Shown here: positions 18,731-29,202 of the stretch, in pieces
Layout of the letters: each line of letters opens with the position of its first letter
How positions within the stretch are numbered: position 1 is the first letter of the stretch
DNA from: Thalassotalea hakodatensis
GTDB lineage: Bacteria > Pseudomonadota > Gammaproteobacteria > Enterobacterales > Alteromonadaceae
Length of the DNA stretch: 64,000 nt
Assembly: GCF_030295995.1 (NCBI RefSeq)
Contig: NZ_AP027365.1
Location: 2,078,066 to 2,142,065, forward strand
Direction of reading: 5' to 3'
Translations under genes and position numbers: made by a program
The notes under the pieces: generated by a model
The model's input: only the letters and a program-made list of their open reading frames with translations
What the model was told of the DNA's origin: nothing
Database searches by the model: none

Positions 18731-20926
18731 TTGAATACAGTTCGCTTTATTAGTCTTGCACTTGTTTGTTTGTTATCAGTTTATTCTGTATACGCCACAG
18801 AGAGTGTAAATCATGATTTTCAAAAAGAAACTCATCTATCAAACAAGCAATGTATTTCGTGTCATAAGCAATCACAACACGATTGGAATCAATCTGATCA
18901 TGCTAAATCAATGGCTATAGCGGATAAAACCACGGTGCTTGCTAATTTTGATAATGTAAAAGTAGAGCACTACGGCCAAAAAGCACATTTCTTAGTTAAG
19001 GGTGGTTTTTATCAGGTAACTATTTCTTATGATGATAAAATAACTACCTATCCAATAATATACACGTTTGGTCATTTTCCATTGCAGCAGTATTTAGTTG
19101 AAACGGAGCAGGGAAAGCTGCAAGTATTACCTTTTGCATGGGACAGTAGAGCCAAAGAAGAGGGCGGTCAACGCTGGTATCACAATTATAGCCATGAAGA
19201 AATTCGTCCAGAGGACAGATTACATTGGCGTCAACCGTTACAAAACTGGAATGGTATGTGTGCTGATTGTCATTCAGATGGTTTGATTCGACAATATAAT
19301 CCAGAAATGAATGGTTTTAATAGTCAGTTTGATAACATTAATGTCGGTTGTTTATCTTGCCACGGAGATATGTCAGAGCACGCTAATAAAAGTACTAATC
19401 GTAATGTTGTGGCAGATACTATTTCAAATAAACATCCAACAGGAAAATGGCTTCGAAGTATTGGTGAGAAAACGGCTCATTGGGAAGGTAAAAAGCGTGA
19501 TAATCGCTTTATGGATGGGTGCTTTGCATGTCACTCATTACGAACGTCATTGACTGATGGGATTACACCTAAAGCAGCTTTTTTAGATCAATTTACCCCT
19601 CAGCTTTTATCATCACCAAATTATCATGCTGATGGTCAAATAAAAGAAGAAGTCTATGTTTATGGTTCTTTCTTACAAAGTAAAATGTTCACTGCAGGTG
19701 TTAATTGTTTAGATTGTCATGACAAACATACTATGAAGCTTAAGTTTGAAGGCAATACCACTTGTCTGCAGTGTCACGGAGCTGAAACTTATAACGCAAA
19801 ATCTCATCATCAACATGAAGAAATGAGTGAGGGAGCACAATGTGTAAATTGCCATATGCCAACCAATCGGTATATGGGGGTAGATGACAGGCGTGATCAT
19901 AGCTTCAAAATTCCAAGACCAGATCTATCAATTCAATTTTCTACCCCTAATGCATGTACACAGTGCCATATTGAAAAAACTAACCAATGGGCGGTTGAAA
20001 GTTTAGAAGAGTGGCACGGTAAGCCAAATGCACTATCTAAGAATAAGCAGTTATTAATGGCTTTAAATAATGGTCAAGCTATTAATCTTGAAGATCACTT
20101 AAGTATTATTGCTGATGAAGACCTTGATGTGATCAGTAGAGCAAGTGCACTTCAGATGCTGAGTTTTACTACACCATCACTTTCTGGTGAAGTACTTAAG
20201 CCATACTTAACTCATCAGGAGTCATTATTCAGGTTAAGTGCTGTGAATGTTGGTGCGTTACTTTCACCAACGGAAAGGAAACTACATATTAGCCCTTTGT
20301 TAGGGGATAAATTTAAATCTATTCGCGTAGCGGCAGCAAGAACATTAGCGTCGAGCTATGACTCTGATGATAATAGCCCAGACTTTGATAAAGCATTTAA
20401 CGAGTTAATTCAGGCGAATAATATCAATAGCTGGCGTGGTGAAGGTTTGGCTAATCAAGGCGTCTTAGCAATAGAAAGGAACAAATTAATGGATGCGGAA
20501 AAATCGTTTAAGCAGTCGATTAAAATAGATCCTTATTTTGAAGCTAGTTATATTAACTTAGCGGATTTATATCGTGTTCAACAGAAACCTTTTCTAGTCG
20601 ATGCTATTTTGAAAAAAGGGATTAAATATAACCCAAAATCAGCAGATTTACATTACGCTTATGCCTTATATTATGTTCGTCAGAAAAAACTAGGTAAGGC
20701 ATTGGTGTTTTTGGATAAATCAATGTTCTTGATGCCTAGCAATGCGCAATACGCTTATACTTATATTTTGGCGTTAGACGGCGCTGGTCTGGGTAAACAA
20801 GCTTTGAATAAGTTGAAAACAATAATTATAAATTATCAAAACAATGCACAACTGAAAGAATTAGGTTTGTATTTATCGCATAAATTGAATTCGAGAACAG
20901 AATACGATTGGTTTATGAAAATATAA
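18731..20926 (+). CDS. Octaheme c-type cytochrome with HEAT-like and TPR repeats
   Basis: A secreted multiheme protein of about 731 residues. I prefer the TTG at 18731, 9 bases after AAGAGAG; the TTG at 18725 is too close to that site. A signal peptide ends near VYA. Eight CxxCH motifs are present: CISCH, CADCH, CLSCH, CFACH, CLDCH, CLQCH, CVNCH and CTQCH. After residue 430 there is an alpha-helical HEAT-like section, then at least three TPRs (for example AEKSFKQSIKIDPYFEASYINLADLY). The family is annotated only as multiheme cytochrome with TPR, and I cannot name a reaction. Its place directly behind the AraC gene ties it to the polysaccharide locus, perhaps for periplasmic redox chemistry. 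Confidence 0.85.
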   Translation: MNTVRFISLALVCLLSVYSVYATESVNHDFQKETHLSNKQCISCHKQSQHDWNQSDHAKSMAIADKTTVLANFDNVKVEHYGQKAHFLVKGGFYQVTISYDDKITTYPIIYTFGHFPLQQYLVETEQGKLQVLPFAWDSRAKEEGGQRWYHNYSHEEIRPEDRLHWRQPLQNWNGMCADCHSDGLIRQYNPEMNGFNSQFDNINVGCLSCHGDMSEHANKSTNRNVVADTISNKHPTGKWLRSIGEKTAHWEGKKRDNRFMDGCFACHSLRTSLTDGITPKAAFLDQFTPQLLSSPNYHADGQIKEEVYVYGSFLQSKMFTAGVNCLDCHDKHTMKLKFEGNTTCLQCHGAETYNAKSHHQHEEMSEGAQCVNCHMPTNRYMGVDDRRDHSFKIPRPDLSIQFSTPNACTQCHIEKTNQWAVESLEEWHGKPNALSKNKQLLMALNNGQAINLEDHLSIIADEDLDVISRASALQMLSFTTPSLSGEVLKPYLTHQESLFRLSAVNVGALLSPTERKLHISPLLGDKFKSIRVAAARTLASSYDSDDNSPDFDKAFNELIQANNINSWRGEGLANQGVLAIERNKLMDAEKSFKQSIKIDPYFEASYINLADLYRVQQKPFLVDAILKKGIKYNPKSADLHYAYALYYVRQKKLGKALVFLDKSMFLMPSNAQYAYTYILALDGAGLGKQALNKLKTIIINYQNNAQLKELGLYLSHKLNSRTEYDWFMKI

Positions 20927-21060
20927 GTAATCCTAGCTCATAGTGGGGGCGTATTCGTCATCGATTCTTTAATCTAAAATACACAGGTTTAGTTAAATAA
21001 CTAGTTGGCGCTTTTTATCTTCATGTTTCTGTACCTTCTGAAATTGATATAGCATCTTCA

Positions 21061-21620
21061 ATTTCAACGTATAAACGTATAGTTATTACCCGCATTCTGT
21101 AGTTTTGAATGCCCAAGAAGCAACTGTATCGCTCTTAAGTTTTTTGTTAAAGCGTAAATCAATGATGCTTTGATATGACTGAGAGAGTGTGTGTCATACT
21201 GAGCTATAACTAGGCCTAGTTTTGACACCCAATTCTTTACGATATTAGCATAATAGTGATAACAAATATGGTGACCTGATTTTCTTGAGTTAGGAAATAA
21301 AAAATCAGACAAAGATAGTTCATTTGTACAAATCCATTGATTCTCAAGCATTGTTGAGTCTTGGGTGTTATTTCAAATTGAATTTCTTTATGAATTTTTC
21401 TTGCTCTATCATCGCACAAGATTGAACTAGTGATGCGGATGATAAATCTCGAACTTTTAAACTTATTAAGTCACAAGATCTAAGTTTACTATCTATGGCT
21501 AAATTAAAGAAAACTAGTTGCTCAAGTTTGTTTTCAATTTCTAGTCGAATCCTAATCAACCAAATTTCTTCAAGTTTAAATGCTTTCTTTTGTCCTACAC
21601 GCTTACCTTTATTTCAAGCT
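21061..21620 (-). pseudogene. Decayed tyrosine recombinase (integrase)
   Basis: Three overlapping frames on the minus strand together match one phage-type integrase. The N-terminal part is KGKRVGQKKAFKLEEIW then RIRLEIENKLEQLVFFNLAIDSKLRSCDL. The middle is KEIQFEITPKTQ. The C-terminal part has FLFPNSRKSGHH, THSLSHIKASLIY and LRAIQLLLGHSKLQ, which hold the R-H-R region. At least two frameshifts separate them and no start codon is visible. The final Tyr region is degraded (NNYTFIR). It is a relic of an integrated element just upstream of the tRNA-Met array. Confidence 0.75.
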
Positions 21621-21640
21621 GTTATTGCTAATTCCCGTAA

Positions 21641-22165
21641 TAAATATTGAACTAAAAGTTAAGTCAATTATTTACTCAATAAAAGATCATAAATGTCACA
21701 AAATTATTTTGAAGTTTTTAGAGAGATATGAATTCCCTTAAGCCACAACCAACTGTTTTTAAATAAAATATAATAAATGTTTAATTGAATGCTTGATGTA
21801 AGTTTAGGTATGTTAAGAACGCTCTAGGTCACGTTTTTTTTGTGACGAGGAATGCTGGAAATATAAATAGCCCTAAGGTCAAAAATTGCATATTTATGCA
21901 CTTTTTGATTGATTTACGCAAAGGTAAAAAGTGCAAAACGAGACGAAATGTCTCACTGAGGTCACAAATGAGCTTTCAACTGTATTTTGTTTTTTTTGTA
22001 AAGATAAATAAAACTAAGGAAAATGAAAAATATTTAACCAAAACATTTAAATTAGTAATCTATTTTACGTGACGTAATTCTATGTCACATTACACTGATT
22101 TTGATAAAAGTAGAGTAGTGCAATAAACTTTGTTTCTTTAATTGATTGATTTTAAGTGGTAAAAT
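21641..22165. other. Non-coding stretch with several hairpins
   Basis: I see no credible gene. Small inverted repeats are present: TGCACTTTTT (21897-21906) with AAAAAGTGCA (21926-21935), GAGAC-GAAAT-GTCTC near 21945, and GTGAC-N10-GTCAC near 22070. A small RNA is possible but unsupported beyond these structures. Confidence 0.3.
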
Positions 22166-22242
<77 letters not shown>

Positions 22243-22288
22243 ACAGGATATCTTTTACTTTTGGTATTAGATATTTTTATGAAAAATT

Positions 22289-22365
<77 letters not shown>

Positions 22366-22489
22366 TCCGAATGACCTACAAAAAGTAGGAAAGCCAAGTT
22401 GTTTTGATTCAAACTTAAGAAAGGAACTGACGACCTAAGGTCGTACATCCCGTTTAAGCTTTATTTTAATTCTAAACTTAGTAAAGAAT

Positions 22490-22566
<77 letters not shown>

Positions 22567-22690
22567 TCCGAATGACCTACAAAAAGTAGGAAAGCCAAGT
22601 TGTTTTGATTCAAACTTAAGAAAGGAACTGACGACCTAAGGTCGTACATCCCGTTTAAGCTTTATTTTAATTCTAAACTTAGTAAAGAAT

Positions 22691-22708
22691 TGGTTGCGGG
22701 AGCCACTA
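22691..22708 (-). pseudogene. Remnant 3' end of a tRNA-Met copy
   Basis: Only the CCA end and acceptor strand of another initiator tRNA remain (TGGTTGCGGGAGCCA on the plus strand). The rest of that copy has been deleted, leaving a 97-bp truncated unit between copies 3 and 5. Confidence 0.8.
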
Positions 22709-22787
22709 TTTTGAAGAGAGTGAACTGATGACCTAAGGTCGTACATCCCATTTAAGCTTTATTTTAATTCTAAACTTAGTAAAGAAT

Positions 22788-22864
<77 letters not shown>

Positions 22865-22898
22865 CCTGTATCTTCCAACCTTGTTGAAAGCGAGGCGT

Positions 22899-22927
22899 AT
22901 GTTAGTGATACTTGGTTGAGAATGCAA
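22899..22927 (-). promoter_or_regulatory. Promoter of tRNA-Met array
   Basis: On the minus strand TTGCAT and TAACAT are spaced by 17 bases and followed by the GC-rich ACGCCTCGC, a stringent-type discriminator typical of stable RNA promoters. It lies 35 bases before the first tRNA. Confidence 0.65.
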
Positions 22928-23075
22928 GGCGTTTTCGTAATTTTTTTTCTGTTCGTACGTTAGTTAAGCAACTCGTTCTTTTTTTCTTCTTTTATCACCC
23001 CCTTTAACTGAAAAGCACTATTCGTATCTATGCTTATTGTTTATAATTGCGCTCTACTCTCATTTGGAACCCTGT

Positions 23076-25226
23076 ATGGAAATCAACTCTACACAACAAT
23101 TTTTAGCATTAACGTCACCTGGTATTGAAATACTATTAGCGCAGGAGCTTAGTTCACTTGGTGCAGAGAATGTCGTACAAAAACCTGAGGGTGTTTATTT
23201 TTCAACGTCAATTTCGCAGGCTTACCATATATGTTTATGGACTCGATATGCTTCTAGAGTATTATTACAGTTGTCTTCTAGTGATGCGGATAATAAAGAA
23301 ACATTGCATCAAGCTGCTAGTGAAGTTGCTTGGTCAGAAGTCTTTGAAAGTGATACAAGTTTTGCAGTTGATTTTGTCGGTAAAAGTAGTGAAATAAGAA
23401 ACAGTCAATTTGGTGGTTTAACGGTCAAAGATGCCATTGTAGATCACTTTCGCGATAGTGGCTTAGCTCGTCCAAATGTTGATAAGTATCAGCCAGAGAT
23501 AAGAATTCAAGCAAGATTGCTAAAAGGGCAGGTGCGCTTTTATCTTGATTTTTCAAGTCGTTCATTGTTCCAGCGTGGTTATCGTGAAACTACGGGTGCT
23601 GCACCCCTTAAAGAAAATCTTGCCGCTGCAATTATCACGAGAAGTGGTTGGTTAGACAATCAAAATAAACCCTTGATTGATCCAATGTGTGGTTCGGGCA
23701 CATTATTGATTGAAGCCGTGTCGATGGCCATTGGTTGTGCTGCAAATATTCGTCGTGAAAACTGGGGCTTTGCGCATTGGTTACAACATAATGAACAATT
23801 ATGGCAAACACAATACGACCAAGCTTACGAAGCAACGGAAGAAGCACTTAAGCAGTTTAATGGGAAAGTTTATGGATACGATTCAGACGGGCGTGTTCTA
23901 AAAGCAGCAAAACAAAATGCACGTAACGCTGGGTTTTCAGATTTTATCGAGTTTACCGAAGCAGATGCAAACCACTTAACAAATAAATTTAGTGAAGATG
24001 GACATATTGTATTCAATCCACCTTATGGTGAACGGATAGGTGAATTACCCGAGCTTGTTGAAACATTTGTTCATTTAGGTCAGTCATTTAAAGAAAATTT
24101 TGATCAGTGGAAAATAGCAATTTTCACTGCGAATACGGAATTACTAACACTATTAAAGTTGAGTAGTAAAAAACGCTATAAATTTAAAAATGGACCTTTA
24201 GATTGTCAACTTGCTTGTTATGACATCAATGATAAACAACGAGAAAAAGATCAAATAACGCCTCAATCTGATTTTGATGGTAAAGACTCAGCGTTTGCTA
24301 ATCGCTTATTAAAAAATCGTAAGAACCTAAAAAGTTGGCTTAAAAAAGAACACGTTGAATGTTATCGCCTTTATGATGCTGATATTCCAGAATACAATGT
24401 AGCTGTTGATGTATATGGTGATTATCTTGTTATCCAAGAATATGCCGCACCTGCAAATATTGATCCTAGTAAAGCCGCAAAACGGTTGCAAGAAGTGCTT
24501 TACTTTGCCCCTAAAACACTCAATGTACCGGCTGATAAAGTCGTTATTAAAACCAGAGAAAAACAAAAGGGCACTAATCAGTATCAAAAATTAGCACAGA
24601 AAAAACAAGCCATTACGTTAACTGAATATGGTGCGAAATTTTCAATTAATCTATGGGATTACCTTGATACAGGGCTTTTTCTTGATCACCGAAAAACACG
24701 CCAGCTTGTTGCAGAAAAAGCAAAAAATAAATCATTGTTAAACTTGTTTGCTTACACGGGTTCTGTGTCTGTTCAAGCGGCATTGCATGGTGCTAAATCA
24801 ATTACAACCGTTGATATGTCAAATACTTACTTATCTTGGGCACAAGAGAACTTTCGCCTTAATAACTTATCGGGTAAACAGTACCAGTTTGTTCAAGCAG
24901 ACTGCTTAGCCTGGCTAAAAGAAAATAAACAATCGTTTGATGTTATTTTTATCGATCCGCCAACATTCTCAAATTCAAAACGTATGGAAGACAGTTTTGA
25001 CGTACAACGAGACCATGTAGATGTGATACGCGATGCCCTTAATTGCTTAAGTGAAAATGGTGAAATTATTTTTACCAATAATAAACGCAACTTTAAAATA
25101 GATCACGAAGGCTTATCGGCATTAGGTTTTACTGCAAAGAATATTTCTGATCAAACACGTGATAAAGATTTTCAGCGTAATAAACATATTCATAACAGTT
25201 GGCTAATTACGCGAGCATCTAAATAA
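23076..25226 (+). CDS. rlmL: 23S rRNA m2G2445/m7G2069 methyltransferase RlmKL
   Basis: A bifunctional rRNA methyltransferase of 716 residues that modifies G2445 and G2069 of 23S rRNA. The ATG at 23076 fits the family N-terminus; an in-frame start at 23037 would add a non-conserved leader. A THUMP domain (about 50-160) is followed by the first Rossmann domain with DPMCGSGTLLIEA and NPPYGERIGE. The second domain, about 520 onward, has NLFAYTGSVSVQAALHGA and FIDPPTFSNSKRM. The next gene starts directly after its stop codon, and the uup gene overlaps that one, so the three form an operon. Confidence 0.95.
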   Translation: MEINSTQQFLALTSPGIEILLAQELSSLGAENVVQKPEGVYFSTSISQAYHICLWTRYASRVLLQLSSSDADNKETLHQAASEVAWSEVFESDTSFAVDFVGKSSEIRNSQFGGLTVKDAIVDHFRDSGLARPNVDKYQPEIRIQARLLKGQVRFYLDFSSRSLFQRGYRETTGAAPLKENLAAAIITRSGWLDNQNKPLIDPMCGSGTLLIEAVSMAIGCAANIRRENWGFAHWLQHNEQLWQTQYDQAYEATEEALKQFNGKVYGYDSDGRVLKAAKQNARNAGFSDFIEFTEADANHLTNKFSEDGHIVFNPPYGERIGELPELVETFVHLGQSFKENFDQWKIAIFTANTELLTLLKLSSKKRYKFKNGPLDCQLACYDINDKQREKDQITPQSDFDGKDSAFANRLLKNRKNLKSWLKKEHVECYRLYDADIPEYNVAVDVYGDYLVIQEYAAPANIDPSKAAKRLQEVLYFAPKTLNVPADKVVIKTREKQKGTNQYQKLAQKKQAITLTEYGAKFSINLWDYLDTGLFLDHRKTRQLVAEKAKNKSLLNLFAYTGSVSVQAALHGAKSITTVDMSNTYLSWAQENFRLNNLSGKQYQFVQADCLAWLKENKQSFDVIFIDPPTFSNSKRMEDSFDVQRDHVDVIRDALNCLSENGEIIFTNNKRNFKIDHEGLSALGFTAKNISDQTRDKDFQRNKHIHNSWLITRASK

Positions 25227-25469
25227 ATGCAGGCTGAATATTATTTATATAGTAGTGAAGGCTGTCATTTATGTGAGCAAGCGTTACAGATGTGTAACCC
25301 TTTTATTGCAAATGGAAAGCTAAGTGTGATTGATATTGTTGAGCAAGAAGAACTTGTTGAACAGTACGGGGTTCATATTCCTGTTTTAGAACGATTAGAT
25401 AACGGCGAAAAACTTTACTGGCCATTTACACCACAACAAATAAATGAATTAATAACAGAATGGAATTAA
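25227..25469 (+). CDS. Glutaredoxin-like family protein (DUF836)
   Basis: An 80-residue thioredoxin-fold protein with a CHLC redox motif near residues 13-16 (SEGCHLCEQA) and the cis-Pro turn in HIPVLER. It starts at the base after the rlmL stop and overlaps uup by 10 bases, so it depends on translational coupling. This gene order is common in gammaproteobacteria. Its partner is unknown. Confidence 0.85.
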   Translation: MQAEYYLYSSEGCHLCEQALQMCNPFIANGKLSVIDIVEQEELVEQYGVHIPVLERLDNGEKLYWPFTPQQINELITEWN

Positions 25470-27376
25470 TAAGAATTACACAAGGCGAATTAGCTTTTGG
25501 TACTGATAGCATACTCGATCATGCTGAACTAAGAATAAAGCAAGGTGAACGTGTTTGTTTAGTTGGCCGCAATGGTGCTGGTAAATCATCATTATTAAAA
25601 ATTATTAATAAATCGCAATTACTTGATGATGGTGAATTTGTTATATCAAATGATGTTCGTGTCGCCATGCTTGAGCAAGATCCGCCTGAATCATGTGATA
25701 TGTCGGTTTTTGACTATGTTGCACAAGGTATTGCCGAAAATGCGGAGCTGATCCAGCAATATCATCATTTAATTGCGGTTATTGCAGAATCACCATCAGA
25801 AGCAAACTTAGAAAAACTTTCTGTCATTCAACAAGCACTTGAACAAGCCAATGCTTGGCAAGATGAGCAACGTATTGAGCAAGTATTAACAACGTTAGCT
25901 CTTAATGCTGAAAGTAAAGTCAGTGAGCTATCAGGGGGATGGTTACGCAAACTTGCTTTGGCAAAAGCGTTAGTATCAAATCCTGAAATATTATTACTAG
26001 ATGAGCCGACCAACCATTTAGACATTAACAGTGTGTTATGGCTAGAGCAATTCTTAAAAGAGTTTAAAGGTACTATTGTTTTTATTAGCCATGACCGAGC
26101 ATTTATTCGTCGTTTAGCAACACGAATTGTTGATTTAGATCGTGGTAAACTCACCAGCTACCCAGGGAATTATGATGTGTATGTTGAACAAAAACAGCAT
26201 GATTTACAGGTTGAAGCACAACAAAATGCACTTTTCGATAAAAAATTAGCTGAAGAAGAAGTGTGGATAAGACAAGGTATAAAAGCGAGAAGAACTCGCA
26301 ACGAAGGTAGGGTTAGAGCACTAGAAAAGCTTCGAAGCGTTCGAAAGCAGCGCCGAGAATTAACGCATCAAAGTGATATGAAAATATCTACAGGTGAACG
26401 TTCGGGCAAGTTAGTGTTTGAATCCGAGCAATTAACCATTGCTTTTGACGATAAAGTGATTATTAATCAGTTAGATTTATTAATTACTCGTGGCGATCGG
26501 TTAGCGTTCATTGGTGCTAATGGCACAGGTAAATCAACACTGATCAAGTGTTTAATGGAGCAATTAACGCCAACTAAAGGAAAAATGCGTAGCGGTGTTA
26601 ATCTAGACATTGCTTATTTTGATCAGCATCGCGAGGCGTTAGATCCCGATAAAACCGTGCAAGATACCGTAGCAGACGGTAAGCAAGATGTTACGGTTAA
26701 CGGTCGAACTCGACATGTTTTAGGTTACCTTCAAGACTTTTTATTTAGTCCTAAGCGGGCAAGAACCCCAGTTAGAGCTTTATCAGGTGGCGAAAAAAAT
26801 AGATTATTACTTGCACGGTTATTTTTAAGACCAAGTAATTTGTTGATTTTAGATGAACCAACCAATGACTTAGACATAGAAACTTTGGAATTATTGGAAG
26901 AAGTCGTTGCAAATTATGCAGGAACCGTTATTTTAGTCAGCCATGATCGCGATTTCGTTGATAATTGTGTCAATGCTTGTTTGTACTTTGATGGTACCGG
27001 CAACATTACCCAGATTGTGGGAGGATATGATGATGTTGAACATTATGTTGCACGTGTTGAAGCTTCTCGTAAAGCTCATCATGGCAACGAAGATAATACA
27101 CATCATTCCGTTACAAAAGATAACAGTCAGCAAGAACAACCAAAGCAAGCGGTTAAAAAGAAGTTATCGTATAAAGATTCAAGAGAGCTCGACGCTTTAC
27201 CCGAGCTTATCGATAATTTAGAAAATGAGATAACAGAATTACAAGCACAAGTGAATAAAGGTGATTTTTTCACGCAAGAACAAAACGTCACGCAGAAAAT
27301 ATTGAACCAGCTTGAAGAAAATGAGTCGAAACTCGAAGTTGCCTATGCAAGGTGGCAAGAATTAGATGAAATATAG
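25460..27376 (+). CDS. uup: ABC-F ATPase Uup
   Basis: A 638-residue soluble ABC-F protein with two ATPase domains and no membrane segments. Walker A motifs are GRNGAGKSS and GANGTGKST. Signatures are LSGGWLRKLALAKAL and LSGGEKNRLLLARLF. Walker B motifs are LLLDEPTNHLD and LILDEPTNDLD. A basic linker joins the domains, and a C-terminal coiled coil (about 560-635) is the DNA- or ribosome-binding tail of Uup. It acts on translating ribosomes and on precise excision of transposons. Confidence 0.94.
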   Translation: MELIRITQGELAFGTDSILDHAELRIKQGERVCLVGRNGAGKSSLLKIINKSQLLDDGEFVISNDVRVAMLEQDPPESCDMSVFDYVAQGIAENAELIQQYHHLIAVIAESPSEANLEKLSVIQQALEQANAWQDEQRIEQVLTTLALNAESKVSELSGGWLRKLALAKALVSNPEILLLDEPTNHLDINSVLWLEQFLKEFKGTIVFISHDRAFIRRLATRIVDLDRGKLTSYPGNYDVYVEQKQHDLQVEAQQNALFDKKLAEEEVWIRQGIKARRTRNEGRVRALEKLRSVRKQRRELTHQSDMKISTGERSGKLVFESEQLTIAFDDKVIINQLDLLITRGDRLAFIGANGTGKSTLIKCLMEQLTPTKGKMRSGVNLDIAYFDQHREALDPDKTVQDTVADGKQDVTVNGRTRHVLGYLQDFLFSPKRARTPVRALSGGEKNRLLLARLFLRPSNLLILDEPTNDLDIETLELLEEVVANYAGTVILVSHDRDFVDNCVNACLYFDGTGNITQIVGGYDDVEHYVARVEASRKAHHGNEDNTHHSVTKDNSQQEQPKQAVKKKLSYKDSRELDALPELIDNLENEITELQAQVNKGDFFTQEQNVTQKILNQLEENESKLEVAYARWQELDEI

Positions 27377-27400
27377 AAATCAAAAGAGTTAAGTAGTTAC

Positions 27401-29149
27401 ATGAAAACATTGGTAAGATCGGTCTTAACACTCAGCATTAGTAGTGCATTAGCCCTAACAACGGCACAAGCAGCCACTTATAAAATTATTGATAAGGGTG
27501 CTGCAGATAAATTTAAATTTACGTATTCTCAACAAGAAAATAATGTTGGCCAAATGGCTATATCAGCAACAGATGCTTATAATTTTCCTGTTCAGTTTCA
27601 GTATTTTGACGAAAATGATTACGATAACATTGTTCTTTCTGCAGAACGTAGTCATGAATTAGTCAGCGGTATCAATGATATTGAAGATGAAACTGCTTTA
27701 CGAAATGGTAACCCAACAGCCAATGATTTGTTTTGGGCGATTTATTACTTAAAAGACACCCAAAAAAGCAGTTTGTTCTATCAAAAGTACGGCGATATTG
27801 TTGCCATGACAAATTCTGGCCAAGAGTCCACAGAGTTTACTGTTTTTGATGTCAACTTTGATGGTACTGATACCTTAACGCGATCAACCGTTGATTATAT
27901 TAATGGCATAACTGATCAAGGTTGGGTGTATGGCAACGGCTCTGCGCCATTCTTACCGGTTGATTTTACTGATTCAAATGATAACGAAGTAACGTTATGG
28001 TTAAGTGAGTTCACTACGCGTGGCTTCTTATCCACTGATGGTGGGAACTCAATTATTCCTATACTACCGCCAGAAACAACTTATGGTGGCGAGTCTGCAG
28101 TGTTAGATATCAGTAATAACGGCATTGCGGTAGGGTACGCAAGTACCAGTATCGTTGAAGAAGTACTGGAAGTCATTGAAGATGAGTCTGGTGGGTGTCG
28201 AGACCCAGAAGTGTTAGATGATTTACCTTTTGAAGCTTGCGTGCAATTACGTGCCAATGGCATGTATAACAACGAGGCATTTAAATGGTACGTAGATGAA
28301 AGTGGCGAGATTTCAAAGGAGACGTTAGGCTTTTTAGTGACTCCACATCCTGATGATCCAAGACAACATGTAAGCATTGCACAAGCTGTAAACAGTAGCG
28401 GTGTAGCTGTTGGCTATGCCACGGGTTGGCAAGATGAAACAGAAATGAACCCTAGCGAATTAGAACCTACAAGCCTATATGCCGTAGTTTTCAAAGATGG
28501 TGTAGTAAAAGACTTTACTGAAGATCATACGGAATACTTTGACTCAAGAGCTTATGATATTAATGATGCAGGTATTGCAGTCGGGCATGCAACTACTTTA
28601 AGTAATGGCTCTTATCGAAAAAAATTCTATTACGTAGATACCAATCAGGAAAGCCCTCAAATGGTACTACCGCAAGATTTCTTTACCGGTTCATCTAGTT
28701 CAGCTCGAGCAATTAATGAGCATGGCATTGTAGTAGGTCAAGGTGAAGTAGAAACACACAATGATAGTTCATCAAACCCTCGCCGAACTCATGGTTTTAT
28801 GTACGATATTAATACTGATACCTTTACGAATTTAAATGAATTATTATCATGTGACTCTCCATATACCATTATTGAAGTGAGAGATATTAATGAAAATAAT
28901 GAAATTTCGGGCTCTGCTGTAATAAAAGTGGAACGACGAGATGCGAAAGGCAACATAATGTATGATGAAGATGGTGACGCATTGACAGAAGATGTTGTAC
29001 GAGCGATTAAAATGCAACCTATTGCTGGTGAAGTCGAAGATTGTGCAAAAGTCGTTGAAGATGTTGAACGTAAAGGTGCAAGTACAGGCATTATCAGTTT
29101 AATGCTGTTAAGTTTATTAGGCTTTGCAAGACGCTTTACTAAAAAGTAA
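27401..29149 (+). CDS. DUF3466 family exported protein
   Basis: A 582-residue protein with a signal peptide ending at AQAA. Repeated short units (INDAGIAVGHAT, INEHGIVVGQ, ISNNGIAVGYAS) resemble the beta-propeller-like repeats of this family, which also contain Val-Gly turns. The C-terminus has a short hydrophobic stretch and a basic tail (STGIISLMLLSLLGFARRF), similar to a GlyGly-CTERM sorting signal but with a weak Gly motif. The function of DUF3466 is unknown. It lies 24 bases behind uup, as in related Alteromonadales. Confidence 0.82.
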   Translation: MKTLVRSVLTLSISSALALTTAQAATYKIIDKGAADKFKFTYSQQENNVGQMAISATDAYNFPVQFQYFDENDYDNIVLSAERSHELVSGINDIEDETALRNGNPTANDLFWAIYYLKDTQKSSLFYQKYGDIVAMTNSGQESTEFTVFDVNFDGTDTLTRSTVDYINGITDQGWVYGNGSAPFLPVDFTDSNDNEVTLWLSEFTTRGFLSTDGGNSIIPILPPETTYGGESAVLDISNNGIAVGYASTSIVEEVLEVIEDESGGCRDPEVLDDLPFEACVQLRANGMYNNEAFKWYVDESGEISKETLGFLVTPHPDDPRQHVSIAQAVNSSGVAVGYATGWQDETEMNPSELEPTSLYAVVFKDGVVKDFTEDHTEYFDSRAYDINDAGIAVGHATTLSNGSYRKKFYYVDTNQESPQMVLPQDFFTGSSSSARAINEHGIVVGQGEVETHNDSSSNPRRTHGFMYDINTDTFTNLNELLSCDSPYTIIEVRDINENNEISGSAVIKVERRDAKGNIMYDEDGDALTEDVVRAIKMQPIAGEVEDCAKVVEDVERKGASTGIISLMLLSLLGFARRFTKK

Positions 29150-29171
29150 TTGTTTGATGTTTAATGTTGTG

Positions 29172-29202
29172 AAAAGCGCTATATTTAGATAGCGCTTTTT
29201 TT
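29172..29202 (+). terminator. Intrinsic terminator after DUF3466 gene
   Basis: AAAAGCGCTAT (29172-29182) pairs with ATAGCGCTTTT (29189-29199), with a six-base loop and a following T run. It ends the rlmL-uup-DUF3466 operon. Confidence 0.88.

Noticed and set aside
21842-22072. 76-residue open frame in the gene-free region
   Set aside because: Composition is dominated by Lys, Phe and Asn from AT-rich DNA, with no ribosome binding site or family pattern.
22060-22090. CRP-like site GTGAC-N10-GTCAC
   Set aside because: The spacing between half-sites does not fit the CRP consensus (TGTGA-N6-TCACA).
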